Origin: Nemopilema nomurai
Lineage: Eukaryota > Cnidaria > Scyphozoa > Rhizostomeae > Rhizostomatidae
Assembly: GCA_003864495.1 (NCBI GenBank)
Contig: ML133383.1
Span: forward strand, 5,316,880 to 5,380,879
Length of the DNA: 64,000 bases
Reading direction: 5' to 3'
Part shown: one piece after another, positions 11,017 to 24,400 of the stretch
Layout: each line of letters opens with the position of its first letter
How positions within the stretch are numbered: the stretch's first letter is position 1
Notes under the pieces: generated by a model
Told to the model about the DNA's origin: nothing
Seen by the model: only the letters and a program-made list of their open reading frames with translations
Database searches by the model: none
Position numbers and translations under genes: made by a program

Positions 11017-13504
11017 TAAAAACCCTATCCAAACAGTAATGATAAAAATAATCCTTATAGAAACTGGAAGGCAGTTTGTTTCCCGGTCAGTCGCCCTTAA
11101 ACCACTATTCTTGGCTTTGATGTAGGCTTTACAGTCGAAACATCACCTCCACGCTTTCCCTAGGCGAAACAAAGCTTTCAAAGAATTAGAAAGTTTTTCT
11201 CAAGGTCGTGATTTGTGAACAGCCTCGTTGGTGGCTGTACCAATTTTGTCTTGGGAGATTTATAAAGATAAGGCAAATGTTTGTCAATGCCAATTCATGA
11301 AAACAACCATTGTGTAGTCAATGCCTCGTGAAAGGCTGACAGTGTGCTTCTTTACATATCTGATCATTAAGGCTTCCTTTTCTGGTCAGTCTCCCAACTC
11401 TGCGTGGCCTTGAACTATTGCAGCTTTATTCGTCGTCACTGTTATTTCAAATAACAACGTTTTTATTGAATTAATAAGGTCAAAAGACAACGGAGAAAGG
11501 GGTGTGTTAAAGGGAAACGAGAAACAAAATGTTTATAATTGGGCTTACAGTGGTTATTGTTTATTTACTATTATCAACTGTTGTGAATCTAAGCTAAGGG
11601 CTGGAAAGAGAAGGTTAGCATTTGACAAGATTCAGCTAGTTAATAATCAAGAATAGAGCGGGAACGGGAGAAGCAAAAGCTCAATGGCAAACATCTGAAA
11701 ATGAAGCCCGCGACCGTGTTGCTAAGGATTCTAAAAGATGCAATTGCACGAACGTGTTTTGAAAAGGAGTTTTGAAAAGTGCTGCGCCAACAACAGAACA
11801 AAATGAGTTCATCCTCTCTTTCAAATCACTAAGCTCCTCGCCAGCGCCTTTGATTAAAATTTCTTTAAAACAAGATGATCCCCCCGCGTCTTATTGGCTC
11901 TCTCTGTGATAAGCCCTTTAGGAAGATTAAAATTCATGTCGAAAGCTTCTAAAGTCTTGATGAAAATTGGATTCCATCATTTCTGATTCATCGTTTGAGA
12001 ATTGGCGAGGCTTAGAAGGCCAGCAAGTTCTTTCGCACAGCTAGCCTAGTAAAAACAGCGGCCTCTTGGAGCCGTCCACCATTGTTTCAATTGTCAACTG
12101 TCTTACTTACATACAAAACCTCTTAACGCTACCCCAAAAAATCAAGCAGATTAGCCTCGAATCGAAGCCAAGAGTGACGTCACACACGAGCAAAACGAAC
12201 GTTGTCGGCAAACCAATTTCGAACAAATCAGTCGCCATCCTACGCGTGCTTTACTCGCATTCCAGTGACACTCGCTAGGACGAGGGAGAGCCCCTCCCCT
12301 TTTTTTTGTGCAATTTTCGGACTTTCTATGTTGTCACGAAGGGCTTCACTGGAGCTAGTCTTCTGCTTTACCGTTCTCGTCCAAAAAAGTTTTGCATTAA
12401 TTTGAACTTATTATGACTTCAGGAGTCATCCATCATAACGCACAATGAAACTTGCTTTTAATTATTGTGTTTTAGGCAGGCACCGCCCCCCCCCCCCCCT
12501 GCTTATAGTAAGATAATTCAAGTTTTTATTTTGCTGTTGTTTACCTGCTATCTTCATGCTTTGGAAAACCTTGCCAAGCAAATATTCACATGCCCTTTGA
12601 ACAAATTTGGTCATATAGCCTGGGGTACTCACTTAAAATTATCGAGGATAAACTTTGCTGCCTTGTTGACCTGCATTGTGACCCTGGTCCAGGGTTATTT
12701 AGTGTTCATCTTCAATTAAAAGTAAGTGCAGCCCATTAGGGCCCATTAAGTGTAAGTGCCACTGCTCATTCCGAGATAAAGGGCCCTCGTGATTGCTTCA
12801 GGATCACTTGTTCTCCCAAGTTTTCGAAGTCATTCTTTCATTATGTGAAATTCCTGAGATGAATGGGGTGCGTATTCTCCTCGCAACAAGCTTCCGGCGC
12901 ATGACTGCGAAGCATGCACACTGCTGTTCTCCTATATTGGCGCATTTGGCGGCAATCGGTGTTATCCATACAGAGGGGATCCTAATGTTATCATACAAAT
13001 GATAACAACAACAACAACAACAAACCGGGGAATGCTCACTCAAGCTGGTGTACACCAGACACGCTGCTCACTAATAAATGGAATGGCGCGGAAATGCGTG
13101 GACGGAAACCTCTTATTTAGCAAACTGACACATTTTGACAGTCATTCAGCCGATCAGGGTGAAACTTATTTTGAAATTACTCAATTTTTACTTGAAATAC
13201 TGAAAACATAGCATTAGATGTCAACATTTTACCCAGGTTTTGGTTTCAGAGTGCCCAATATCGGCTGGCTTATTTGGCCGGGATAATGCACAGATCCTCC
13301 GTCGAAAGCCTATTTCTAGGTGAAGCGATCAAACTCTTCTATGCTGATTATGATGTTCTAGCAACTAGCTGTTCAGGGGGTGTTGCACGGACTAGCAGAA
13401 TTAGCTTTAGCAAAAGGCCTGTCTTCACATCTTCTATAGGGATCATCTGCATTGAACAACCAATCACGAAAAAGTCACATAGTTACGGCGGGAGCGACGA
13501 CGAC

Positions 13505-13645
13505 GGATTGTATTTAGGATTGAAGATTCTCTCGCCCGACGGATTGTATTTAGGATTGAAGATTCTCTCGCCCGACGGAATTTAGGATTGAAGATTCTCT
13601 CGCCCGACGGATTGTATTTAGGATTGAAGATTCTCTCGCCCTACT
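13505..13645. repeat. 36-bp tandem repeat, 4 copies
   Basis: Four head-to-tail copies share the core TTTAGGATTGAAGATTCTC followed by TCGCCC. The third copy lacks a few bases (GACGGAATTTAGG instead of GACGGATTGTATTTAGG). Copies are otherwise identical, so the expansion is recent. No gene overlaps. Confidence 0.85.
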
Positions 13646-13691
13646 AATCATCTAAAAAAGACCTGGTCAGATTCGTTGCCAACCACCATGG

Positions 13692-13732
13692 GCTATTGGC
13701 CAATCACAGCAGACATCAGGCATTGGCCAATC
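13692..13732 (+). promoter_or_regulatory. Duplicated CCAAT motif (ATTGGCCAATCA)
   Basis: ATTGGCCAATCA occurs twice about 30 bp apart. Each copy carries ATTGG and CCAAT on opposite strands, the NF-Y recognition core. No TATA-like element or gene start could be tied to it, so it may be chance or an orphan promoter. Confidence 0.25.
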
Positions 13733-15490
13733 AGAACGCAACTAGTTGCTTCATGTAGCTAGCTTTGATCCAATGAATGATTGAATTAAAGATGCGAGTG
13801 ACGGTGCATTCGAAGAGCTGTTTTGCAATTGCATCACTTGATCCCTACGTTCAAATTTGCACTGCAGTGGGAAAGAAATGCATGGCCTAGTCATAATTTG
13901 ATCTAGTCCGAGGAGTCCTGGAAACAGAACAGATTGCATCGGATAATAAAGGAGGAGGACTAGTGGCAGCATTGAAACATCATATAGTCCAACTTACACT
14001 AAGCAACTTGTAATAAACTGCATCAATACAAATCACAAATTTATGAAAAATAATATATAACCACAAATCTTAAAGAATTACTTTGAACGTTATATCAAAA
14101 TGCGAAACGATGCTCATTTTCTGTCACCCTACATTTTAATTTCTACCTAAAATCCCAGGTTAACACAAGATGAACATTTCCCCCTTTTTGTAGACTAGTC
14201 TGAATAAAAATCTGCAACCACAAAGCAATTACTGCGATAGGGAAGGATTCGCTGATTCGCTCATGTGAAACAAAAACAAAATATAATAGAGATACTCCAA
14301 TACTAAATTAAGTCAAGGACGGAAGCATGACAAAACTTCACGAAACTGACATGTAGCCTGTATATGTAAGGGGACGATGACGAATGACTCTCTTGGCAGC
14401 CGAACACGAATCTGCCTTGAGTATTTGCTACACCCTGGTTTTGGGCCTCACAAATGCGCTGTTCAAATATTCATATACTTTCCTATACGCTTTTGCATAC
14501 TCTCTTATGCTGTCACTTTGTTGTCGACGCGTCTTGTCATGTCTACGTTCTGATCTGAGCCTCCTCATCAATGGGCACTGTATCTACAGGCCAAGTAACT
14601 GCACCCTTTACTCTAGTCTAAAAATAATGCAGTCGCAAATTTTTGTCACTCTTTGAGCAGATATCGCTAAATGAATATTGAAACCAGACATTGGTGCGTA
14701 GTGCTGGCAACTGGACACCTACAGAAAAGGCTAAACGATGTCTTCCTTGATTATTACTACTCTACACGGACGGTGATTATTACTGCTCACAGCATCAAGC
14801 GCGATTTCTTAAATAAATATACTTAGTCGTAACGCAACGATCCCAAATTCTACAAGCAAACGATTAACCAGAGCCATTCCAGAAACAAGAGTAAGAAGCC
14901 CCCATTGTCCTCCGTCCTCGGTTTTGCTAGGGCTGACAAGATAAGGCGTCTGGTTTCCTGTGTCAATCCTCACAGCAAAGCATCTTTTGGAGTCTTCTCG
15001 CTTGCTTTCCCCCTCTACATTGGGCTATAGAAGGGCTCTGATTAATCATTCAACCAGGCCTTTTTGAACTGGCTTAAAATACGTCCTAAACAGATTCGAA
15101 TAATTACAACCGACAGACGACTGAAGGCTTGAATGCAACTCGGCGGTGCACATGAGAAATCAACAAATCTCCATCGCCCCCGTCTCTACTAATTGCAAAG
15201 GGTTGGTGCAAGCGTGTGAATGTACTTTGATCATGCTGGAAGTAAACTCTCTTCCAGACCTTTAAAAAATGCGATTTTGCGTCGAAGCATTGCCGGCGTT
15301 TGGCGTGGATTGCTAACGAGTCACTGGGGTCAACCGAAATCCAAAAATCCTTTCCAGCGACACCAGCACTATCCCCCGTGCTAGCAGAATGTATGTGAAT
15401 ATGTAAGGTAAGAACTAGCGATCCGTTTGAGAAATGTGTTTTGAGAAGCTTGAGAAACGCGGCACTTCTTGATCCTCATTATTGAAAAGG

Positions 15491-18400
15491 CTATAAGCAA
15501 CCATTACAGAGGGCAACCTGGCCCTTTATGTAGTCCCTGCAGGGGCAGAGTCTTGAGAAGGTGGGGCTATTAGCGGTGCAACTGAACATGAGCCTCTCCT
15601 CCTGTAACGTGCAGAGGTTGCCTTGTGAGTTGACTGCCGGTGCCACATAGGAGGCCTTTCGGTCCGTTGACGAGCAGCCGGTGTGCATCCTCAGCATCTC
15701 CACGGTGTTCAATGACGCGAAATACTGCGGCTCGCAAATCAGGCCTAGACGGGCGAAGACACAGTGTACCGAGTTTTCATATCAAATACGACAATCACAA
15801 AGCACGACATTGTATTCAGAGCAAATTTGAACATAAGTTACGCTGGATAAGCGGTATATTCAAACACCTTCTGTAGTCAGCACCAACTGGAGAGAAGTGA
15901 TTAAGAAGCTTTGGATAACGAATGGGAAAATCAGAATTTGAGTTGGAAAAAGGGTGGTAAGGCAGGTGGTAGGCTCACGTGGTCACTCCTCGTAAAGTCA
16001 GCGACAAAGTAATGCGAATGGCAAGGGCTACTGCTTTAAAAGCAGTGAGGAAGAGAATGCTGTACGGAAGGTAAGACGCAAGTATGACGGAAATAGAGAA
16101 TCAGAAAACTGAGGGAAGAAAGATAGAAGGAGAACCAACAATTCCCAAGGGGCTCCTGCTTGGACCTCCAGGTATCTCACATCAAAATCAAACCTGAAAC
16201 TTTTACCGCAATATCTAAATATAGACCTTCTTGCAAATAAGATATTATTACCTTTATTTTCGCAAACTTCTTTGCAGGATAGATTGTCTCGACCAGCGAG
16301 AATTTTCCGATTGCGTAATGGGGGCCAGTCATTATATTTGCAAAAGTCTTGATGCTTTGTCAAGGCATATAGCCTTTCCATCATTCCCTCAAATGTGAAT
16401 TCGTAGGGAAGAGTGGGCTTTATCTGTTAAGGAAAAAACAGGTTAAGCTATCACCTGAAAAAACATAGGCCGATGTCAAAGAGTAAAAACAAGAATGGCG
16501 TGTCTTAACGAATGCGTTTGGTGTTGGGTCACAGACAGGACTGCAATCCATACCACACTCTCCTGTGTGCATTAGCATTTTTACTGAAATCTCGCGGCCG
16601 TGTATCAATACGGCTGCTGTTCAAAGATGGTCAAAGACAAACGACTGAAACTCACCGAGGTACTTTTGATAAATTTCAAGGCTGATTCAAGCTCAGTTCT
16701 GTTGTCCAAGTTCACCGTTAGCACGTGCGGTTTTCCAACGAATCGATCAGCATAAGGATGTTGTGAGTCCAACTTACGAAACATGGGCTTCGATTTGAAA
16801 AACTGAGAATTCTCTCTGTCTATTGAAAAATGAATAGAAAGTGTTTCAGATAAGAATGAAAGATGAGATCAATTAGTAAATGAGATTTTTCTAAAGACTG
16901 AGTGAGTGCAACATATCACAAAAAAGGAAAGGTTGCTACAAATAATGAAGGCAGATAGGAGAATAAAATGTCATGATATCTTGAAAATAAATATTGAGTA
17001 ACAAGGGCATAGAATAATTATGGACGTGGTCGTTCAAATGAGGGACCATGATTAGAAGGAGACAAACAGAAAGTGGAAGAAAAAAGCGAGAAAAGTGGAA
17101 GAGGAGGAAAAAGAAGGAGAGAAACGAAAGAAGGAAGAAAAACGTGAAGAAGAAGCAGAAGAAGCGAACGAAGAGGAGGAAAAAGAGAAAGTAGAAGTTG
17201 AAGAAGAGGAAGAAAAGCAACAGAGGAGAGAGATGCGGGAGTGGAGATGGGGAAAAGGGAAGTAACAAGAGAAGGGAGGAAAAGAGGCAAAGAAGAAAGA
17301 TAATGAGGAAGGAAAATAAGCGAGAGAAGATGAAGAGGAAAAAGGCACAAAGAAGGGTAAAAAGAAAAGAGAGGATAAAAGAATGAAGAAGGAGGAAAGA
17401 AGGAGGAAAGAAGGAGGAAAGAAGGAGGAAAGAAGGAGGAAAGAAGGAGGAAAGAAGTTGAGGCGGAATTTTCTGGAGATAATCCAATTCCACTGACTGT
17501 CTAAATTTGAAAAAGAGATAAACGAGATTAATGTATTCAGAAAGTATTTACAAACACGCAACAGATTAATTGCAAACTTACTCAAAGGTGGCACCAACTT
17601 CGCATTTATAAAAAAACATCCATTTGCAATTGCTTCTAGGGGAGCAGGCCCTTCGAAAGGGAAACCCATACCAACAAAAACCTAAAATGCAAAATTCAGA
17701 CACTGCCAGCTGTTAATTCGAGAAATGTTGCAGCAGGCACAAAAAGCAAAAGCCTAAACCAATCAAGAAAATGTTTTGGCTGAGAAATCTAAGCGTGCTT
17801 AGCATAGCGGACAAAGGTTGATTCTCGCAACGTGATTGGTGTATTGCCTGGAGGATTCCCAGGAAGGGGATCTCGCCAACAACCAATCAAGATTTGTCCG
17901 CTATGCTAGCGTGCTTAGGTACCAGAAGAGTACTCTTCGTCTTGCGACACAACAATGAAATTTAGTATGAAGAAAGAAAGAAAGAAACGCTCGAGATATA
18001 CATTTGTTATAAGAAAAGAACTGTACCTTGGCAGATCTCAAAAGGGTCATTAACTCTTTTCGCTGCAGCACACCGTGGTTCTTGATATATGACGGGATTG
18101 TAAATTTCCCATGCCCGCTTACAGCAACTGTGGCATGAACTTCAAAGTACTCACTGACAATGTCGAGGAATCTAGTCTTTTGAACATTCTGCGGGACAAA
18201 GCATCAAACATTATAAACGAAAATAACTACCCTCTGCAACACATAAACCACGATGCAATATCTAAGAAACACTACGATGCAATTAACAAGGAAGCAACAA
18301 GAATTATAAAATTAGAATGATGCAACAAGAAAAACAAAAATAGAATGATGCATCAAGAATCATCACAAAGGAATAATTAAACAAGAATAATTGAGAAAGC

Positions 18401-21400
18401 ATGATGCAACAAGAATGATTAAGAGGAAATGATAGAACAAGAATAATTAAGAAGGAATGATAGAACAAGAATGGTTGAGAGGAAATAATAGAACAAGAAT
18501 GGTTTAGGACGAATGATGCAACAACTTTACAAACAAACCTGCCACATGGTGCGATGTTTCCCATAAACGAGTGCAATTGGTTTCTTTTCTATTACTGTGT
18601 TTTCCTTCACTTTGTGGCCAACAACGAATCCAAGGAATGTATTATCAGGACTATGTGCTAAATGCAAAATTGAAAAATTCTAATTCGAGCATGAAATGAA
18701 GCCCAGGATTGCCAATTGTCGGCGCACTAGGATTCTCTGCGCAGAAAAACACTAGGAAGGCTGAAATTGTTTTTGCATGCGGCACAGTATGCGGACAATC
18801 TAACAAACCAAAAAACGTTGAAAGTAGAAAACAGTTATTTTTGAACAATGGTTATTAAAAGATCGAAGCGGTCATGATGTGGCTGGAGATCGCAATGCAG
18901 ATCGAAATGCAACAGGCAGAAATCCAACATTCCCGAGCGGTCATTTTTCAGATTATGATCACGTGTATGTTTGACTGCGTCAAAAGGCCAGAATAGGCAA
19001 AAGGAGCACTGCAACCTCAAGGTCACAAGCAGTATCATGTTGTACTGTACGAAGTGCTAGTATCATGTTGTACTGTACGAAAATGCTAGTATCATGTTGT
19101 ACTGTACGAAAATGCTAGTATCATGTTGTACTGTACGAAGTGCTAGTATCATGTTGTACTGTACGAAGTGCTAGTATCATGTTGTACTGTACGAAAATGC
19201 TAGTATCATGTTGTACTGTACGAAAATGCTAGTATCATGTTGTACTGTACGAAAATGCTAGTATCATGTTGTACTGTACGAAAATGCTAGTATCATGTTG
19301 TACTGTACGAAAATGCTAGTGTCATGTTGTACTGTACGAAGTGCTAGTATCATGTTGTACTGTACGTAAATGCTAGTATCATGTTGTACTGTACGAAAAT
19401 GCTAGTATCATGTTGTACTGTACGAAAATGCTAGTATCATGTTGTACTGTACGAAAATGCTAGTATCATGTTGTACTGTACGAAAATGCTAGTATCGTGT
19501 TATAATGTACGAAAATGCTAGTATCATGTTGTACTGTACGAAAATGCTAGTGTCATGTTGTACTGTACGTAAATGCTAGTATCATGTTGTACTGTACGAA
19601 AATGCTAGTATCATGTTGTACTGTACGAAGTGCTAGTATCATGTTGTACTGTACGAAAATGCTAGTATCGTGTTATAATGTACGAAAATGCTAGTATCAT
19701 GTTGTACTGTACGAAAATGCTAGTGTCATGTTGTACTGTACGAAAATGCTAGTATCATGTTGTACTTTACGAAGTGCTAGTATCATGTTGTACTGTACGA
19801 AAATGCTAGTATCATGTTGTACTGTACGAAAATGCTAGTATCATGTTGTACTGTACGAAAATGCTAGTATCATGTTATAATGTACGAAAATGCTAGTATC
19901 ATGTTGTACTGTACGAAAATGCTAGTGTCATGTTGTACTGTACGTAAATGCTAGTATCATGTTGTACTGTACGAAAATGCTAGTATCGTGTTATAATGTA
20001 CGAAAATGCTAGTATCATGTTGTACTGTACGAAAATGCTAGTGTCATGTTGTACTGTACGTAAATGCTAGTATCATGTTGTACTGTACGAAAATGCTAGT
20101 ATCATGTTGTACTGTACGAAGTGCTAGTATCATGTTGTACTGTACGAAAATGCTAGTATCGTGTTATAATGTACGAAAATGCTAGTATCATGTTGTACTG
20201 TACGAAAATGCTAGTGTCATGTTGTACTGTACGAAAATGCTAGTATCATGTTGTACTTTACGAAGTGCTAGTATCATGTTGTACTGTACGAAAATGCTAG
20301 TATCATGTTGTACTGTACGAAAATGCTAGTATCATGTTGTACTGTACGAAAATGCTAGTATCATGTTATAATGTACGAAAATGCTAGTATCATGTTGTAC
20401 TGTACGAAAATGCTAGTGTCATGTTGTACTGTACGTAAATGCTAGTATCATGTTGTACTGTACGAAAATGCTAGTATCATGTTGTACTGTACGAAAATGC
20501 TAGTATCATGTTGTACTGTACGAAAATGCTAGTATCATGTTATAATGTACGAAAATGCTAGTATCATGTTGTACTGTACGAAAATGCTAGTGTCATGTTG
20601 TACTGTACGTAAATGCTAGTATCATGTTGTACTGTACGAAAATGCTAGTATCATGTTGTACTGTACGAAAATGCTAGTATCATGTTGTACTGTACGAAAA
20701 TGCTAGTATCATGTTGTACTGTACGAAAATGCTAGTATCATGTTGTACTGTACGAAAATGCTAGTATCATGTTGTACTGTACGAAAATGCTAGTGTCATG
20801 TTGTACTGTACGAAAATGCTAGTATCATGTTGTACTGTACGAAAATGCTAGTATCATGTTGCACTGTACGAAAATGCTAGTATCATGTTGTACTGTGCGA
20901 AAATGCTAGTGTCATGTTGTACTGTACGAAAATGCTAGTATCATGTTATAATGTACGAAAATGCTAGTATCATGTTGTACTGTACGAAAATGCTAGTGTC
21001 ATGTTGTACTGTACGAAAATGCTAGTGTCATGTTGTACTGTACGAAAATGCTAGTATCATGTTGTACTGTACGAAAATGCTAGTGTCATGTTGTACTGTA
21101 CGAAAATGCTAGTATCATGTTGTACTGTACGAAGTGCTAGTATCATGTTGTACTGTACGAAAATGCTAGTATCATGTTGTACTGTACGAAAATGCTAGTA
21201 TCATGTTGTACTGTACGAAAATGCTAGTGTCATGTTGTACTGTACGAAGTGCTAGTATCATGTTGTACTGTACGAAGTGCTAGTATCATGTTGTACTGTA
21301 CGAAAATGCTAGTATCATGTTGTACTGTACGAAAATGCTAGTATCATGTTGTACTGTACGAAGTGCTAGTATCATGTTGTACTGTACGAAGTGCTAGTAT

Positions 21401-24400
21401 CATGTTGTACTGTACGAAGTGCTAGTATCATGTTGTACTGTACGAAAATGCTAGTATCATGTTGTACTGTACGAAAATGCTAGTGTCATGTTGTACTGTA
21501 CGTAAATGCTAGTATCATGTTGTACTGTACGAAAATGCTAGTATCATGTTGTACTGTACGAAAATGCTAGTATCATGTTGTACTGTACGAAAATGCTAGT
21601 ATCATGTTGTACTGTACGAAAATGCTAGTATCATGTTGTACTGTACGAAAATGCTAGTATCATGTTGTACTGTACGAAAATGCTAGTGTCATGTTGTACT
21701 GTACGAAAATGCTAGTATCATGTTGTACTGTACGAAAATGCTAGTATCATGTTGTACTGTGCGAAAATGCTAGTATCATGTTGTACTGTACGAAAATGCT
21801 AGTATCATGTTGTACTGTACGAAAATGCTAGTATCATGTTGTACTGTACGAAAATGCTAGTATCATGTTGTACTGTACGAAAATGCTAGTGTCATGTTGT
21901 ACTGTACGAAAATGCTAGTATCATGTTATAATGTACGAAAATGCTAGTATCATGTTGTACTGTACGAAAATGCTAGTATCATGTTGTACTGTACGAAAAT
22001 GCTAGTATCATGTTGTACTGTACAAAAATGCTAGTATCATGTTGTACTGTACGAAAATGCTAGTATCATGTTGTACTGTACGAAAATGCTAGTGTCATGT
22101 TGTACTGTACGAAAATGCTAGTATCATGTTGTACTGTACGAAAATGCTAGTATCATGTTGTACTGTACGAAAATGCTAGTATCATGTTATAATGTACGAA
22201 AATGCTAGTATCATGTTGTACTGTACGAAAATGCTAGTATCATGTTGTACTGTACGAAAATGCTAGTATTATGTTGTACTGTACGAAAATGCTAGTATCA
22301 TGTTAACAGGATACAGCTTCTACGCTTCGCCATTTGCTTACAAAAAGGAACGCATTCGTGATGAGAGGGAAAGAATCGCGAAATCCTTACGAAACATTGT
22401 GTTGAACTGTTTCAATTGCAAATTATGGTTGCCAAAAGAGGTCTTAAGCGCCATGTCAGTGAGATGGTTGAACTGCGCCTCGGTTCCAAACGAGTCGACG
22501 ATACGGAAGCGGCACCTGAAATGAAAACACAGATGTGTTAGAGCAAACCTAAGAAAATAAGGTAGAGGAAAAAACCAAATGAAATACCTTAGGCAAAACT
22601 GCTTGATAATTCCATAAATAAGAATCGAGACAATTGTTAGTAGGCCAGACGCAATGCATAAGAACAAGAGGAGCGAAAAAACCAACACGGGCTAGAGATA
22701 TTATCAGAGCTAGTGTTAAATGAAAAGTGCATCTAAATACGAGGCGATACGCTCTCGTCTCCAGACTTACAGTTCAGCTAACGCCAAGCCCTCTTTTCTA
22801 CCCGTCAACTGGAAAGTCATACATCAGCACATTTCAACAGTGCAATATTCTTCACTTTGCATACAAACGGTAGAAAACAACTTAAACGACCACAAATTAA
22901 ACGCGACAAATTTTAGCCACTCTCTTTTGCAATAAAAGACTTACTTCAGTTGTGCGATATTCCCAAGTAGCTGCTTCACGATGAGTAGTCCAATGTAGTC
23001 CAAATAGACGATATCGAAGTGCGACGGACTGGTACTCGGACAATAGGAGCTGGCAGAGGCTCCAAGAAGTCTGCGGAGTTAAAATGTCTCTGATGAAGCC
23101 AAAAACCATAACCAAAAAGGCACAGTAAAGCTACTGTAAATAAAAGTAAATACTCTTGCTTCTCGTATCAATAACATGCTACACGACATAATTAACATGC
23201 TTACAGAGTTTCAAGCTTTTGCGTTCTCAATTTCTCACGTCTCAATTTAACGTGGACTTTTGTCAGGGAAACGTTCGCGAATTCAAAAACGGGACACTGG
23301 AATGCATCAAAATGGGTGTGACATTAGCTAAAAGGGCGTGATCATCCAAATTTGTGCTAAGGCCAGGCCCACAGACCACCTCTTTACTGCTTCAATCACT
23401 ACCGCTGACATCTACAAAACTGCATATGTAGTCTCTGATTGCTGGAAACAGTTTATGAAAGAGATTGACACGAAGGCTTCATTTCGAGACATGAAAAAAC
23501 CCCTTGAAAGTCATTTGCAACGCATTTGGATAGGAACAAACTAAAACGGCTTGAACATGTGCCCGTTCGGTGTACAAAAGAAAAGGCACTTCAAAGAAAA
23601 CCTTTGCCCTGATACAGGCTTTTCAACCCGCACACTAGAGCTGATACTAATTGCAGTATGGTACTGTGAAAATGCACCTCTTAATCTGGTTCTTGTCAAC
23701 ACACACTGTGATGTCATGGCCAAGTAGGTAAAGCGAGGCCACGAGGTCGCTCCATTGCACCAGTTCCCCTAGGGGCCCCCCAAGGGCTGCGTTTTCTCCA
23801 AAGTGATAAACCCCTTCGTCAGCAAGCAGTCCAATGAAAATCAAAATCTGAAATAAAAGGGAGATTAGAGAGCACATATGTTGGATTGAGTGTCGGGTTA
23901 TCAGCTTAATAACGTAGAGACATTTGCTGTGTAATACCAGTAACTTTGTTTTCAGCAGACATTTCCCAGTTCCTCTCATCGAAACTTTCTGGTTAAATCG
24001 GTTCCATAACGCTCTCCCTTTAGCTGTAATTATCATCACCAAAAGAAACGAAAATTGTAATTATCAGGGTTCCTTCTAGTACCATTTCCAGCGGAGTCTC
24101 AGGATGATATATTGGCAAAGCTGAAATCAGCGCCACCTACTTTTCTTTTTCAACTAAATCGCTACACATTTTCAGGATCAGAGTCTGCTTAAAATCACTA
24201 CAATTTATTCTCAATGCTGAAATTTTACGAACGTGTCTGTTTAAAGAGAAAACTAGCGAAAACCGTAGCCATTTAATCAAACACTCGTAAAGATAGCAGA
24301 AGATGCATTGTGTAAAAGATTGTGTGAAACCATAGACTCAAAGTGTAATTATCTATTGAGGATTCGAGCTTAAAAGGGATGTTTTGCGACAAATTTCATT

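Larger units (their letters stand above)
9296..15490. other. No gene identified; several small repeats
   Basis: No convincing coding exon was found between the 8390 gene and the end of MGAT5. Contents seen: direct repeats at 10857-11016, C-runs near 10457 and 12486, CAA repeats near 13008, a 36-bp tandem repeat at 13505-13645, and a repeated CCAAT motif at 13692-13732. The 3' UTR of MGAT5 must begin just below 15491; no clear AATAAA was found close by on the minus strand. Confidence 0.4.

Noticed and set aside
16420..16608. Cys-rich stretch (CGMDCSPVCDP) between MGAT5 exons 17 and 18
   Set aside because: Exons 17 and 18 join in phase 0 without it, and no acceptor/donor pair gives an in-frame cassette.
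16936..17669. Overlapping 185- and 205-codon minus-strand ORFs rich in Phe/Ser/Leu
   Set aside because: Composition artefact of the polypurine tract; only the first ~33 residues of the longer one (17681-17582) are real MGAT5 exon 16.
19031..22303. Possible CRISPR-like array
   Set aside because: Units are contiguous with no unique spacers, and it lies in an intron of an animal gene.
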